Source: Chromobacterium amazonense (GTDB lineage: Bacteria > Pseudomonadota > Gammaproteobacteria > Burkholderiales > Chromobacteriaceae). From it: a DNA stretch of 64,000 nucleotides. The stretch lies in the NCBI RefSeq assembly GCF_001855565.1, contig NZ_MKCR01000027.1, forward strand, positions 372,001 to 436,000, written 5' to 3'. The position numbers and the translations under genes were made by a program. The notes below the pieces were generated by a model, which was not told the DNA's origin, searched no databases, and saw only the letters and a list, made by a program, of their open reading frames with translations. Shown piece by piece: positions 1 to 9,300 of this stretch (its first letter is position 1; every line of letters starts with the position of its first letter).

Positions 1-464
1 GTGCCGGCGGATTCCTCGCTGTCGGCATTGAACGGGCTCCCCATGTCCAGTTCCATGCCGGCTGCGTCGATCAGCGTCAGGTCCAGCGCCGCGCCGGTGG
101 GGTGAGGGGCGACCGCCGGCGGCGCGACGTAGAGGCTGGCCTCGCGCAGCAGCTGGGCTTCATCCAGCTCCGGCCTCCGCTCGCGCAGCCGGGCCAGGTG
201 CTCGTCATAGGAGCGCCGCTGGCGGGCCAGCGGGCGATACGCTTCCTTGACATAAAAACGCAGGCCGTCGGGCAGATGGCGGGCGGCTTCGCGCAGCCGC
301 TCGGCCACGGCGCGGCGGGCCTTCAGGAAGTGCGGGCTGCGGCTGGAGATCTGGCTGCGGCTCAGGTCCACGTCCCAGTCGGAATAAGCGGCCAGATCGA
401 CAAAAGGCTCATCGTGGCCGGCAAGGGCGATGTCTAGCAGTAACGGGTCGGCTAAGGTCAGCAT
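1..464 (-). CDS. D-alanyl-D-alanine dipeptidase-like (VanX/DdpX, M15D), cut by window edge
   Basis: The first 154 residues are present; the C-terminus lies beyond position 1. It starts MLTLADPLLLDIALAGHDEPF and contains an EAYRPLARQ segment, matching the conserved arginine region of VanX-type enzymes, and PHPTGAALDLTL, matching the zinc-binding SxHxxGxAxD motif. MELDMGSPFN then agrees with the family's next conserved block. The family are zinc dipeptidases that cleave D-Ala-D-Ala, used in peptidoglycan recycling or nutrition rather than necessarily in vancomycin resistance. The second zinc histidine and the catalytic Glu would lie outside the window and cannot be checked. The gene follows the cupin gene by 15 bases on the same strand, so the two are probably co-transcribed. 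The Shine-Dalgarno is weak. Confidence 0.8.
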   Translation of the reverse strand, partial: MLTLADPLLLDIALAGHDEPFVDLAAYSDWDVDLSRSQISSRSPHFLKARRAVAERLREAARHLPDGLRFYVKEAYRPLARQRRSYDEHLARLRERRPELDEAQLLREASLYVAPPAVAPHPTGAALDLTLIDAAGMELDMGSPFNADSEESAG

Positions 465-479
465 GGCAGGCCGTAGTCT

Positions 480-992
480 TCAGAAAGGCCCGTTGTTGTC
501 GCGCAGCTTGTCCGGCAGGCCGTCGTGGCCGCCGAGCTCGCGTTCCGGCACGTCGTCCCAGTGCAGCGCCCCCAGGAACTGGTTGCGTTCGGGATGCACG
601 GGGTAGTGGATGCGGTTGTCCGCTCTGTCCGTGTCGCCGACGCAGAGCAGGCGGACGTTCTGCTCGGTATTGTTGATGAAGGTGTGGGCCAGGCCGTCTC
701 CGGCTTTGAAGCCGACCGAGTCGCCGGGCTGCAGCCGGTACAAGGTGCCATCGAGCCAGACGTCGGGCGTGCCTTCCAGCACGTGGACGAATTCGTCTTC
801 GGTTTTTTCGGCATGGGGCCAACTGGTGCGACAGCCGGGTTCCAGCAGTTCGTGGTTGATGCCGAGGCGGGCGAAGCCATAGTGCTTGCCCAGCTCGCTT
901 CCGCGCGACAGCGGTTCCTGGCTGCCGGAGTAATAGCGCGGCCTGTCGCTTTGCAGTTCGCTCCAGTGTTTGATGCAGTCGGGACGGCTCAT
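480..992 (-). CDS. Cupin-fold protein
   Basis: A 170-residue protein starting MSRPDCIKHW. The middle (about residues 45-110) is a single cupin barrel: SWPHAEKTEDEFVHVLEG carries the first motif with His, Glu and Glu, and PGDSVGFKAGDGLAHTFIN carries the second with its His. Cupins of this kind bind a metal and are often annotated as transcriptional regulators without a DNA-binding domain or as sugar or amino-acid-modifying enzymes; the exact function cannot be read here. I chose the ATG at 992 because it overlaps the preceding gene's stop as ATGA, which suggests translational coupling; the longer frame upstream is only a shadow of that gene. Confidence 0.85.
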   Translation of the reverse strand: MSRPDCIKHWSELQSDRPRYYSGSQEPLSRGSELGKHYGFARLGINHELLEPGCRTSWPHAEKTEDEFVHVLEGTPDVWLDGTLYRLQPGDSVGFKAGDGLAHTFINNTEQNVRLLCVGDTDRADNRIHYPVHPERNQFLGALHWDDVPERELGGHDGLPDKLRDNNGPF

Positions 993-1309
993 GGGTCTTC
1001 CTCTGTAGTGGCCAGGCTGTCGCAGCCGTGGCCGATGGCGAGATAGCGCCGCGCCAGCAGCCTGAATCCCGGCTCGGCCCAGGCGGGCAAGCGGCTCAGA
1101 TGACGGCGCGGGGCTTGCAGCAGGCCGCAGCGATAGCGGGTGTCTGCCCACTCCAGCGCGGGACAGGGGCCGGCGCGATGTTTCAGCAATAGCCGCGACA
1201 GCGGGCAAGGCGCGGCCGCGCAGCATACGCCGCAGCCGTTGCAGGGCAGGCCGGGCGCCGGTTTGGCCGGCGCATCCAGTCTCAACCATACCACCTGCCG
1301 GCTGGCCAT
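989..1309 (-). CDS. Small Cys-rich protein with CxxCGVCC motif
   Basis: A 106-residue protein starting MASRQVVWLRLD. It has a dense cysteine motif, CNGCGVCCAAAPCPLSRLLL, near residue 25, then CPALEW, YRCGLL and GCDS. This spacing recalls YkgJ-like and other small proteins proposed to hold a metal or Fe-S centre. No enzyme domain is visible. It sits between the glutathione S-transferase gene (11 bases away) and the cupin gene (ATGA overlap), so it is probably part of one short operon with the cupin and the dipeptidase-like gene. The function is unknown; a metal-binding role is inferred only from the cysteines. Confidence 0.75.
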   Translation of the reverse strand: MASRQVVWLRLDAPAKPAPGLPCNGCGVCCAAAPCPLSRLLLKHRAGPCPALEWADTRYRCGLLQAPRRHLSRLPAWAEPGFRLLARRYLAIGHGCDSLATTEEDP

Positions 1310-1320
1310 GACAGGCGCGC

Positions 1321-1944
1321 TTATTCCGGGATGTCGGCCGCCATCAGCTCGTCCGGATGCTGCCAGCCCGGCTGGGCGGCGATGCGGGCGAGCCAGGCCT
1401 GGATATGGGGCCAATCGGCGATGTCCAGGCCGGCGTCGGACAGCCACCACAGGTAGGCGCACAGCGAGACGTCGGCGATGCTGACCTGGTCGCCGGCCAG
1501 ATAGCGGCGTTCCGTCAGTTCTTGCTCCAGCACGGCGAGGTCGTCGCGCAGACGCGCTTCCAGCCAGGCTTCCACTTCCGCTCCTTTGGAACGGAAGCTA
1601 CGCGACACGCGCAGATTAGGCAGGGACATGCCCAGGCGATTGGTTTCCCAGTTCAGCCATTCGCGCACGCTCTGGCGTTCGCCCAGCGCGCCGCCCAGCG
1701 TGCCGTAGCTGTCGGCCAGCCATTGCAGGATGGCGTTGGACTGGCACAGCGGCACGCCGTCGGCTACCAGCACGGGCACTTCGCCGAAGCGGCTGGCGGC
1801 GCGGAAGTCTTCCGGGCGTTCGTCGCGCGGCTGGGCCAGATCGATGTGGGCGTAGTCGTGCGAAATGTCGGCCAATACCAGCGCCAGCCGGACCTTGTAG
1901 CTGTGGCCGGAGTAGCGGTTGCCGTAGAGAATCAGCTTGCTCAT
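1321..1944 (-). CDS. Glutathione S-transferase family protein
   Basis: A 207-residue protein of standard GST length. The N-terminal thioredoxin-like domain has NRYSGHSYKVRLAL (helix 1 region with the candidate catalytic Ser/Tyr), the cis-proline segment GEVPVLVADG and the glutathione-binding CQSNAILQWLA. The C-terminal all-helical domain includes YLAGDQVSIADVSL, the N-capping box typical of GSTs. It would conjugate or reduce substrates with glutathione in the cytoplasm; the substrate cannot be told. It is followed 11 bases later by the Cys-rich gene and lies 33 bases downstream of the symporter gene. Confidence 0.93.
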   Translation of the reverse strand: MSKLILYGNRYSGHSYKVRLALVLADISHDYAHIDLAQPRDERPEDFRAASRFGEVPVLVADGVPLCQSNAILQWLADSYGTLGGALGERQSVREWLNWETNRLGMSLPNLRVSRSFRSKGAEVEAWLEARLRDDLAVLEQELTERRYLAGDQVSIADVSLCAYLWWLSDAGLDIADWPHIQAWLARIAAQPGWQHPDELMAADIPE

Positions 1945-1977
1945 TGCGTGTACTTTCTGTCTGGCGCTTCCATCATG

Positions 1978-3441
1978 TTAGCGCTTGCCGCGCGATCCCA
2001 GCCAGGCCGCGGCGAAGGCCAGCGGCAGCGAGAACAGCGCGGGGTTGGAATACGGGAACAGCGGCTTGGCGTGGCCCAGCGCGGCCACCCATACCGCCGG
2101 GCCGCAGACGATCAAGGCCAGCGCGCCGACGATGCCGGCCACGCCGCCCCACACCACGCCGCGCGCGCTCAGACCGCGCCAGTGCAAGGCGAGCAGCAGC
2201 AGCGGGAAATTGGCCGAGGCGGCGATGGCGAAGGCCAGGCCCATCATCACGGCGATGTTCAGCTGCTGGAACACGGTGGACAGCAGCATGGCGGCCAGAC
2301 CCAGGCCCAGCGTGGCCAGCCGCGACACAGCCAGCTCGCGCCGCGGATCGGCCTGGCCCTGTTTCAGCCAGCTGGCGTACAGGTCATGGCTGACCGCGCT
2401 GGCCCCGGCCAGCGTCAGGCCGGCCACCACGGCCAGGATGGTGGCAAAGGCCACCGCGGCCACCGCGGCGCGGGCGAAATCGCCGCCCAGCAGCTGCGCC
2501 AGATGCAGCGCCGCCATATTGCCGCCGCCCAGCAGCTTGCCGTCCGCGCCGTGGAACTGCGCGGCGGGGCCTACCAGCGTCAGCGCGCCGTAGCCGATGA
2601 TGAGATTCAGCACGAAGAAGCCGGCCACCAGCCAGGTGGCGACGCCGACCGAACGCCGCGCGGCGCGCTCATCGGCCACGGTGAAGAAGCGCATCAGCAC
2701 ATGCGGCAGACCCAGCAGGCCCAGGCTCAGCCCGAGGCCCAGCGACAGCACTTCCACCGGGTCGGATAAGGCCTGGCTGGGGAGGAAGGCGGCCGCGCCG
2801 CGCAGCTTTTCCGCGGCGGCGAACAGGGCGGCCGGGCTGCCGTCGCAGCGCGCCAGCACGCCGCCTGCCAGCAGCAGCGCGCAGACAAACAGCAAGGCCG
2901 CCTTGCTCATCTGCACCCAGGTGGCCGCCAGCATGCCGCCCAGCGCCACGTAGATCATCATCAGCGCGCCCACCAGGCCCACCGCGGCCAGATAGGGCAG
3001 GCCGAACAGCAGTTCGATCAGCTTGCCGGCGCCCACCAGCTGCACGATCAGGTAGCACAGCGTCACCGTCAGCGAGCTGGCAATGCCCACCAGCCGCACG
3101 CCGGCGTGGTCAAAGCGCTGGCTCAGCACCCCGGCCACGGTGTAGCGGCCCTGCCGTCGCAGCGGCTCGGCCAGCAATAGCAGGAGCAGCGGCCAGCCGG
3201 CCAGGGTGCCGACGGCGTAGGCCAAGGAGTCGTAGCCTTGCCCCAGATACATGCCGGCCGCGCCGAGGAAGGCGGCGGCGGACAGATAGTCGCCGGCCAG
3301 CGCCAGGCCGTTTTGCCAGGCCGGCACCCGGCCGCCGGCGGTATAGAAATCATTGAGCGAGGCGGTGCGGCGACGCGCGGCGGCGGTCAGGCCAAGGGTC
3401 AGCAGCGTCAGCGCCAGAAACAGCCATTGCGCCAGACTCAT
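1978..3441 (-). CDS. Sodium:solute symporter, acetate/monocarboxylate (ActP-like) type
   Basis: A 487-residue integral membrane protein with about 13 hydrophobic segments. The motif SLNDFYTAGGRVPAWQNGLA just after the first segment and GDYLSAAAFLGAAG in the second are typical of SSSF permeases related to ActP. These couple sodium or proton uptake to import of acetate or other short monocarboxylates. The start MSLAQWLFLAL at 3441 was chosen because its ATG overlaps the stop of the small DUF485-type gene (ATGA); the frame upstream is out of character with a membrane protein. The DUF485 pairing is what one expects for yjcH-actP. ActP itself is about 550 residues, so this is a shorter relative and the substrate is uncertain. 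Confidence 0.88.
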   Translation of the reverse strand: MSLAQWLFLALTLLTLGLTAAARRRTASLNDFYTAGGRVPAWQNGLALAGDYLSAAAFLGAAGMYLGQGYDSLAYAVGTLAGWPLLLLLLAEPLRRQGRYTVAGVLSQRFDHAGVRLVGIASSLTVTLCYLIVQLVGAGKLIELLFGLPYLAAVGLVGALMMIYVALGGMLAATWVQMSKAALLFVCALLLAGGVLARCDGSPAALFAAAEKLRGAAAFLPSQALSDPVEVLSLGLGLSLGLLGLPHVLMRFFTVADERAARRSVGVATWLVAGFFVLNLIIGYGALTLVGPAAQFHGADGKLLGGGNMAALHLAQLLGGDFARAAVAAVAFATILAVVAGLTLAGASAVSHDLYASWLKQGQADPRRELAVSRLATLGLGLAAMLLSTVFQQLNIAVMMGLAFAIAASANFPLLLLALHWRGLSARGVVWGGVAGIVGALALIVCGPAVWVAALGHAKPLFPYSNPALFSLPLAFAAAWLGSRGKR

Positions 3442-3632
3442 GCGCCATCCTCCCGCCGCAGATAGCCGTACAGCGTGGCGATCAGGCAAAACAACAGCAT
3501 CGCGGCCAGCGCCAGCGCGATGGAGGCCGGCACGCCGGCCAGGCTGATGGCCAACCAGTGCGGCCGCAGGGCCAGGATCAGGTAGTAGCCGAGGCAGACC
3601 GCCGCGGCGAGGCAAACCAGTAACAGCTTCAT
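3438..3632 (-). CDS. DUF485-like small membrane protein (symporter partner)
   Basis: A 64-residue protein starting MKLLLVCLAAAVCLGYY with two predicted transmembrane segments (about residues 3-20 and 33-55) and a charged tail, YLRREDGA. Position and topology match DUF485/YjcH proteins, which are co-encoded with ActP-type symporters and are thought to assist them. Usual family members have about 100 residues; this one lacks the N-terminal cytoplasmic stretch. The ATGA overlap with the symporter supports coupled translation. The DUF485 call rests mostly on context. Confidence 0.7.
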   Translation of the reverse strand: MKLLLVCLAAAVCLGYYLILALRPHWLAISLAGVPASIALALAAMLLFCLIATLYGYLRREDGA

Positions 3633-3661
3633 GCGCGCTTCATTCGAGCAAAAGCCCGAGT

Positions 3662-4102
3662 TTAGCGGCCTTGCCACTGCATCACCAGCCTGGCTTCGCC
3701 GGGGCCGAAGTAATCCGCCTCGCGGCCAGTTTCGACAAAGCCCAGGCGGCGGTACAGCTCTGCCGCCGGATTGGCCGGGTCCACCGTCAAACGGATGCGG
3801 CTCGCCTGCGGCCGCATGGCGGCCAGCGCCGCCTGCATCAAGGCCTTGCCTGCGCCCTGGCCGCGGCAGGACGGCAGCAGCGCCAGCGACAGCAGCCACA
3901 GTTCATCCGGCTGCTGGCTGGGGGCGCCCAAGGCATAGCCGGCGATCTGTCCGGCTTCGTCCTCCGCCAGCCAGAACCAGCCCGGCCACAGGTCCAGGGC
4001 TTGGCGGAAAAAGAAGTCGGGATAGACGTGGCTGCCGAATACCGCCTGTTCGACGGCGAAGATGGCGGCGAGGTCGGCGCGTTGGGCGGGGCGCAATTTC
4101 AT
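3662..4102 (-). CDS. GNAT-family N-acetyltransferase
   Basis: A 146-residue single-domain acetyltransferase. Motif A, with the acetyl-CoA pyrophosphate-binding loop, is LLPSCRGQGAGKALM (about residues 76-90), and the C-terminal part has DPANPAAELYRRLGFVETGRE, the usual GNAT strand-helix ending. The length and residue pattern resemble RimI-like enzymes, but the substrate is not evident. It is divergent from the phospholipase C gene, with a 171-bp shared upstream region. Confidence 0.9.
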   Translation of the reverse strand: MKLRPAQRADLAAIFAVEQAVFGSHVYPDFFFRQALDLWPGWFWLAEDEAGQIAGYALGAPSQQPDELWLLSLALLPSCRGQGAGKALMQAALAAMRPQASRIRLTVDPANPAAELYRRLGFVETGREADYFGPGEARLVMQWQGR

Positions 4103-4161
4103 CGGGTGGGTCCTGCTGTCTGGTTCCGGGGGAGGGCGTCAAGGGTAAACGATGGCGCGCA

Positions 4162-4218
4162 TTGCGCAAAGTCAGCCGACCAACACGCTTAATGAAATGA
4201 TCATATTTCTTGCGCAAA
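4162..4218. promoter_or_regulatory. Two TTGCGCAAA boxes in divergent promoter region
   Basis: The nonamer TTGCGCAAA, whose core TTGCGCAA is palindromic, occurs at 4162-4170 and again at 4210-4218, 48 bp apart, between the GNAT and phospholipase C genes. Two copies of a palindrome in one divergent intergenic region suggest an operator for a dimeric regulator. No factor is known to me for this exact site. Confidence 0.35.
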
Positions 4219-4273
4219 CTGCGCGCTGTTTTGCCTGGTTTCCCTATTGCCTTGCCCATTCCGGAGCGTTGTC

Positions 4274-6247
4274 ATGAGCGAATTGTCACGTCGCGAGTTT
4301 CTCAAGTTGTCGGCCGCCGGCATCGCCGCCGGCGCGCTGCCGCCCGGTTTGGCGGCAGCCATGGCGGCCAAGCCGGCCGGACGCAGCCTGTCCGCCGTCA
4401 AGCATGTCGTGGTGTTCATGCAGGAAAACCGGTCGTTCGACCATTACTTCGGCACGCTGCGCGGCGTGCGCGGTTTCAACGACCGCAGCGCCCTGCGATT
4501 GCGCAACGGCAACAGCGTGTTCAAGCAGCCCAATCTGCTGCAGCCGGCCGAGTATCCGTTTCATCTGGACAGCAGCCGCACCAGCGCGCAGTACCTGGGC
4601 GACCTGGACCACTCCTGGCTGGGCACGCACGCCGCCTGGAACCTGGGCAAGTACGATGGCTGGGTGCCGGCCAAGACGGCGATGACCATGGGTTACTTCA
4701 ACCGCGCCGACATCCCCTACCACTACGCGCTGGCCGACGCCTTCACCATCTGCGATCACTATTTCTGTTCGGTGCTGGGGCCGACCAACCCCAACCGCCT
4801 CTACCTGTGGAGCGGCATGATCAACCCGCAAGGCGGCAAGGGCGGGCCGGTGATAGACAACAGCGAGCTGGGCTACAGCTGGACCACCTATCCGGAGCGG
4901 CTGCAGAACGCTGGCGTCAGCTGGAAGGTGTACCAGGTGCTGGGCGACAATTTCGACGACAACGCGCTGGCCTGGTTCAAGCAGTACCGCAATGCCCAGG
5001 CCGGCAATCCGATGCACGATCGCGGCATGGCCTCGGTGCCCAGGACCGGCGGCAACTCGGTGCAAGACCTGGTGGCCGCCATCCGCAACGACGCCGTCAA
5101 CGGCACGCTGCCGCAGGTGTCGTGGGTGGTGGCGCCGCAGGACTATTCCGAGCATCCCAGCGCGGCGCCGGCCGCCGGCGCCTATCTGATGGACCAGGTG
5201 CTGCAGGCCTTGACCGCCAATCCTGACGTGTGGGCCTCCACCGTGCTGCTGCTCAATTACGACGAGAACGACGGCTTTTTCGACCACCTGCCGCCGCCGA
5301 TTCCCCCGTCTGGCGTCGCCGACGAGTCCGTCGCCCTGTTGCCCATCGGCCTGGGGCCGCGCGTGCCCATGCTGGTGTTGTCGCCGTGGAGCCGCGGCGG
5401 CTATGTCTGCTCGCAAGTGTTCGATCACACCTCGGTGATCCGCTTCCTGGAAATCTGGACCGGCGTGCAGGAGCCGAACATCTCGGCCTGGCGGCGCAAA
5501 ATCTGCGGCGATCTGACCAGCGCGCTGGATTTCGGCAACAGCAATCTCACCGTGCCGGCCTTCCCGGACACCACGGCGCTGCTGACCCAGGCTCAGCAAA
5601 CCAAGAATTGGCCCAAGCCCAGTGCGCCGGCGCCGGGCCAGATGCCGCAGCAGGAACCCGGCCGCCGGCTGGCGCGCCCGCTGCCTTACCAGTGCAACGC
5701 TTACGCCAGCACGGACTTGTCGTCCGGCATCGTCTGGATACACATGCAGAACGGCGGCACGCAGGCGGCGCATTATTCGATCTACGCCAACGCCTACCGC
5801 CTAGACGGCCCGTGGCAGTACGACGTGGCAGGCGGCGCCGAGAACAAGGACTATTTCCATGTCCAGACCTACGGCCTCGGCTGGTACGACCTGACGCTGT
5901 ACGGCCCGAACGGCTTCCTGCGCCGCTTCGCCGGCAATATCCATCAGGCGGGCGGCAAGCTGGAGGCGGCCAGCGGCGTCAGCGCCGCCGGAGGCGTTCC
6001 GACGCTGACGCTGCAGCTGAGCAATGGCGGCAAGTCGGCGGCGACTTTCCAGATCAGCGCCAATGGCTACGGCGGCAGCGCAGGGCAGCAGGTGACGGTG
6101 GCGGCCGGCGCCAGCCAGACGCTGAGCTGGAATCTGTCCGGCGTGTACGGCTGGTATGACTTCACCGTGACCACCGGCAGCGACGCCAGCTTCGTGCGCC
6201 GGCTGGTGGGGCATGTGGAGACCGGGATGGTCAGCGTCAGCGGCTGA
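4274..6247 (+). CDS. Tat-exported phosphocholine-type phospholipase C
   Basis: A 657-residue protein with a twin-arginine signal: LSRREFLKLSAAGIAAG at residues 3-19. The catalytic phosphoesterase domain follows, with HVVVFMQENRSFDHYFGTL (metal and nucleophile region), PTNPNRLYLW, NYDENDGFFDHLPPP and FDHTSVIRFLE, all conserved in bacterial PlcH/PlcN-type enzymes. The C-terminal 200 residues hold two beta-rich repeats of the bacterial PLC C-terminal type (DUF756). It would hydrolyse phosphatidylcholine or related lipids outside the cytoplasmic membrane. The family usually has about 690-730 residues. The ATG at 4274 was chosen because it places the Tat motif at the N-terminus. The gene stands alone; a REP-like pair follows it. 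Confidence 0.93.
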   Translation: MSELSRREFLKLSAAGIAAGALPPGLAAAMAAKPAGRSLSAVKHVVVFMQENRSFDHYFGTLRGVRGFNDRSALRLRNGNSVFKQPNLLQPAEYPFHLDSSRTSAQYLGDLDHSWLGTHAAWNLGKYDGWVPAKTAMTMGYFNRADIPYHYALADAFTICDHYFCSVLGPTNPNRLYLWSGMINPQGGKGGPVIDNSELGYSWTTYPERLQNAGVSWKVYQVLGDNFDDNALAWFKQYRNAQAGNPMHDRGMASVPRTGGNSVQDLVAAIRNDAVNGTLPQVSWVVAPQDYSEHPSAAPAAGAYLMDQVLQALTANPDVWASTVLLLNYDENDGFFDHLPPPIPPSGVADESVALLPIGLGPRVPMLVLSPWSRGGYVCSQVFDHTSVIRFLEIWTGVQEPNISAWRRKICGDLTSALDFGNSNLTVPAFPDTTALLTQAQQTKNWPKPSAPAPGQMPQQEPGRRLARPLPYQCNAYASTDLSSGIVWIHMQNGGTQAAHYSIYANAYRLDGPWQYDVAGGAENKDYFHVQTYGLGWYDLTLYGPNGFLRRFAGNIHQAGGKLEAASGVSAAGGVPTLTLQLSNGGKSAATFQISANGYGGSAGQQVTVAAGASQTLSWNLSGVYGWYDFTVTTGSDASFVRRLVGHVETGMVSVSG

Positions 6248-6249
6248 AA

Positions 6250-6364
6250 GTAGGGCGGAAGTCCGGCTTGCCGGGCGTTCCGCCGCAGGTATCGGCATGC
6301 GTACGATAGGCTTGAATCGCAGGCCAGGCGGAACGCCCTGATGGAGTCAGGGCTTCCGCCCTAC
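6250..6364. repeat. Inverted pair of REP-like hairpins
   Basis: Left unit 6250-6285 begins GTAGGGCGGAAGTCC and folds back on GGCGTTCCGCC. Right unit 6326-6364 reads GGCGGAACGCCCTGA, a five-base loop, then TCAGGGCTTCCGCCCTAC. The two outer edges are inverted copies (GTAGGGCGGAAG and CTTCCGCCCTAC), as in bacterial interspersed REP pairs. The right unit covers the stop codon and last codons of dnaE. A related single unit lies at 24089-24123. The pair may also serve as a terminator or mRNA end protector for the convergent genes. Confidence 0.7.
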
Positions 6365-9300
6365 CACAGCACCTTGACCTTGCCCTCGCCCAGCCAATCG
6401 CTCAGCGCCAGCAGCAAGCCGTCGTCGAGGCGCACGCCCCATTCCTGCGGCAGCATCAGCTCGCCCTTGGCCTTGCCGTTGTTGTAGGCCAGCCGCACCA
6501 GGCAGCCGGCGTCCTGGCTCTTGAACGGGTGCAGTTCCGACTTCAGCCGCGCGATGTCGGGCTTGGCCGGCAGCTGCAAGGACAGGCCGCGGGCGTAGCG
6601 GCTGCGCGCTTCGCCCAGGCTGTACAGCTTGTCCACGATGATGCGCAGGCCGCCGGAGAAGCTGTCCTCGCTGACCTTGCCCTCCACCACCAGCACTACG
6701 TCCTCCTTCAGCTTGTCGCGGTTCAGCTCGAAGCTCTCGGCGAACAGGCTGACTTCCAGCTTGGCGGTGCCGTCGTCCAGCTGCACGAAGGCCATCTTGC
6801 CGCGGTTGCCCACCTTGACGCGGATGCCGGTGACGAAGCCGGCCAAGAGCTGCGGCTCCTTGCGCGGGGTCAGCCGCGACAGCGTGGTCTTGATGAAGCC
6901 GCGCACTTCCTTCTCATAGGCGGAGAACGGGTGGCTGGACAGATAGAAGCCGATGGCCAGCTTTTCCTCGGCCAGCTTGACCGCGTCGCTCCATGGACGG
7001 GTGGCCACCATTTCCACCGCCGGCGCGACGTCGTCGCCGAACATGTCGAACAGGCCGCCCTGGTTGGCGTTGGCGTGTTCCTGCTCGGCGGCGTCCATGG
7101 CCAGGCCGACATTGGCGAACAAGAGCGCGCGGTTCGGTTCGATGGCGTCGAAGGCGCCGGCGCGGATCAGCGCCTCGATCACCCGCTTGTTGACCAGCTT
7201 CTTGTCGGTGCGTTTGCAGAAATCGAACAGGTCGCTGAACGGCCCGCCGGCTTCGCGCACCGATACGATGTGGTCCACCGCGGCTTCGCCGGTGCCCTTG
7301 ATCGCGCCCAGCGCGTAGCGGATTTCCTTGCGGCTGACCGGCACGAAGCGGTAGAAGCTGTGGTTGACGTCCGGCGGCAGGAAGGTGATGCCGTTCTTGG
7401 CGTCCTGGCAATCGTCGTAGAACACCTTCAGCTGGTCGGTGTTGTCCAATTCGGTGGACATCGTCGCCGCCATATAGGCCGCGCAGTGGTGAGCCTTCAG
7501 CCAGGCGGTGTGGTAGGCCACCAGCGCGTAGGCGGCGGCGTGCGATTTGTTGAAGCCGTAGCCGGCGAACTTCTCCATATAGTCGAAGATTTCGTTGGCC
7601 TTGGCTTCCGGAATGTCCTGCTTGGCCGCGCCCTGCACGAACATCGCGCGCTGGGCCACCATCTCCTCGACCTTTTTCTTGCCCATGGCGCGGCGCAGCA
7701 AGTCGGCGCCGCCCAGCGAGTAGCCGCCGATCACCTGCGCCGACTGCATCACCTGTTCCTGGTACACCATGATGCCGTAGGTCGGCGCCAGCACCGGCTC
7801 CAAGAGCGGGTGCAGGTATTCGAACTTGGCGCCGTGCATGCGCTGGATGAAGTCCGGAATCAGGTCCATCGGGCCTGGGCGGTACAAGGCCACGAAGGCG
7901 ATAATTTCCTCGAACTTGCTCGGTTTGGCCTCCACCAGCATCTTCTTCATGCCGGTGGACTCGAACTGGAACACGGCGGTGGTGTTGGCGGTGGCGAATA
8001 CCTTGTAGGCGTCGCGGTCGTCCAGCGGCAGGTGGGCGACGTCCACGTCCTCGCCGCTGACCTGCTTGATGTACTTCTGCGCCAGTTCGATGATGGTGAG
8101 GTTGCGCAGGCCCAGGAAGTCGAACTTCACCAGGCCGATCTGCTCCACGTCGTCCTTGTCGAACTGCGAAACGGGAGATGCGCCTTCGCCGCTGGCGATG
8201 TACAGCGGGCAGAAGTCGGTCAGCTTGCCCGGCGCGATCAACACGCCGCCAGCGTGCATGCCCAGGCCGCGCGTCAGGTCTTCCAGCTTCATGGCCAGTT
8301 CGATCAGTTCCTGCGCGCCTTCGGATTCGATCACCTCGCCGATCTGCGGCTCCACCTGCATGGCCTTTTCCAGGCTCAAGGGTTTGTTCGCCTCCAGCGG
8401 GATCAGCTTGGACAGGCGGTCGCACAGGCCGAAAGGCAGGTCCAGCACGCGGCCGACGTCGCGGATCACCGACTTGGACGACATGGTGCCGAAGGTGGCG
8501 ATCTGGCTCACCGCTTCCTCGCCGTATTTCTGCCGGGTGTATTCAATCACCCGCCAGCGGTTTTCCTGGCAGAAGTCCACGTCGAAGTCGGGCATGGACA
8601 CCCGCTCCGGGTTCAGGAAGCGCTCGAACAGCAAGGCGTAGCGCAGCGGATCGAGGTCGGTGATGCTGAGGCTGTAGGCTACCAGCGAGCCGGCGCCGGA
8701 ACCCCGGCCCGGCCCCACCGGGCAGCCGTTGGCCTTGCCCCACTGGATGAAGTCCGCCACGATCAGGAAGTAGCCGGGGAAGCCCATCTGGATGATGGTG
8801 TCGCACTCGAACTTGAGACGAGCGTCGTATTCCGGCCGCCGGGCTTCGCGCACGGCCTCGTCCGGGTACAGCTGCTTGAGCCGCTCTTCCAGCCCGCGCT
8901 TGGCCTCGTAGACCAGGAAGTCGTCCAGCGTCATGCCGTCCGGCGTCGGGAACAGCGGCAGGTAGTTCTTGCCCAGCACCACGGAGATATTGCAGCGCTT
9001 GGCGATTTCCACCGTGTTGGCCAGCGCCTCCGGGATGTCGGCGAAGCGCTGCAGCATTTCATCGGTGCTGAGGAAATACTGGCATTCGTGGAAGCTGCGC
9101 GGACGGCGCTTGTCGCCCAGGGTATAGCCTTCGGCGATGCACACCCGCGCCTCGTGAGCCTTGAAGTCTTCCGGCTCCATGAACTGGATGGGGTGGGTGG
9201 CCACCACCGGCAGCGCCATCTCGCCGGCCAGCCACAAGGTGGCCTGCACCACGTTTTCGATCTGCGCGTTGTCCAGGCGCTGGACTTCCAGATAGAACGA

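Noticed and set aside
1357-2769. A long plus-strand open frame across the GST and symporter genes
   Set aside because: No signal or domain; the minus-strand genes have clear family motifs.
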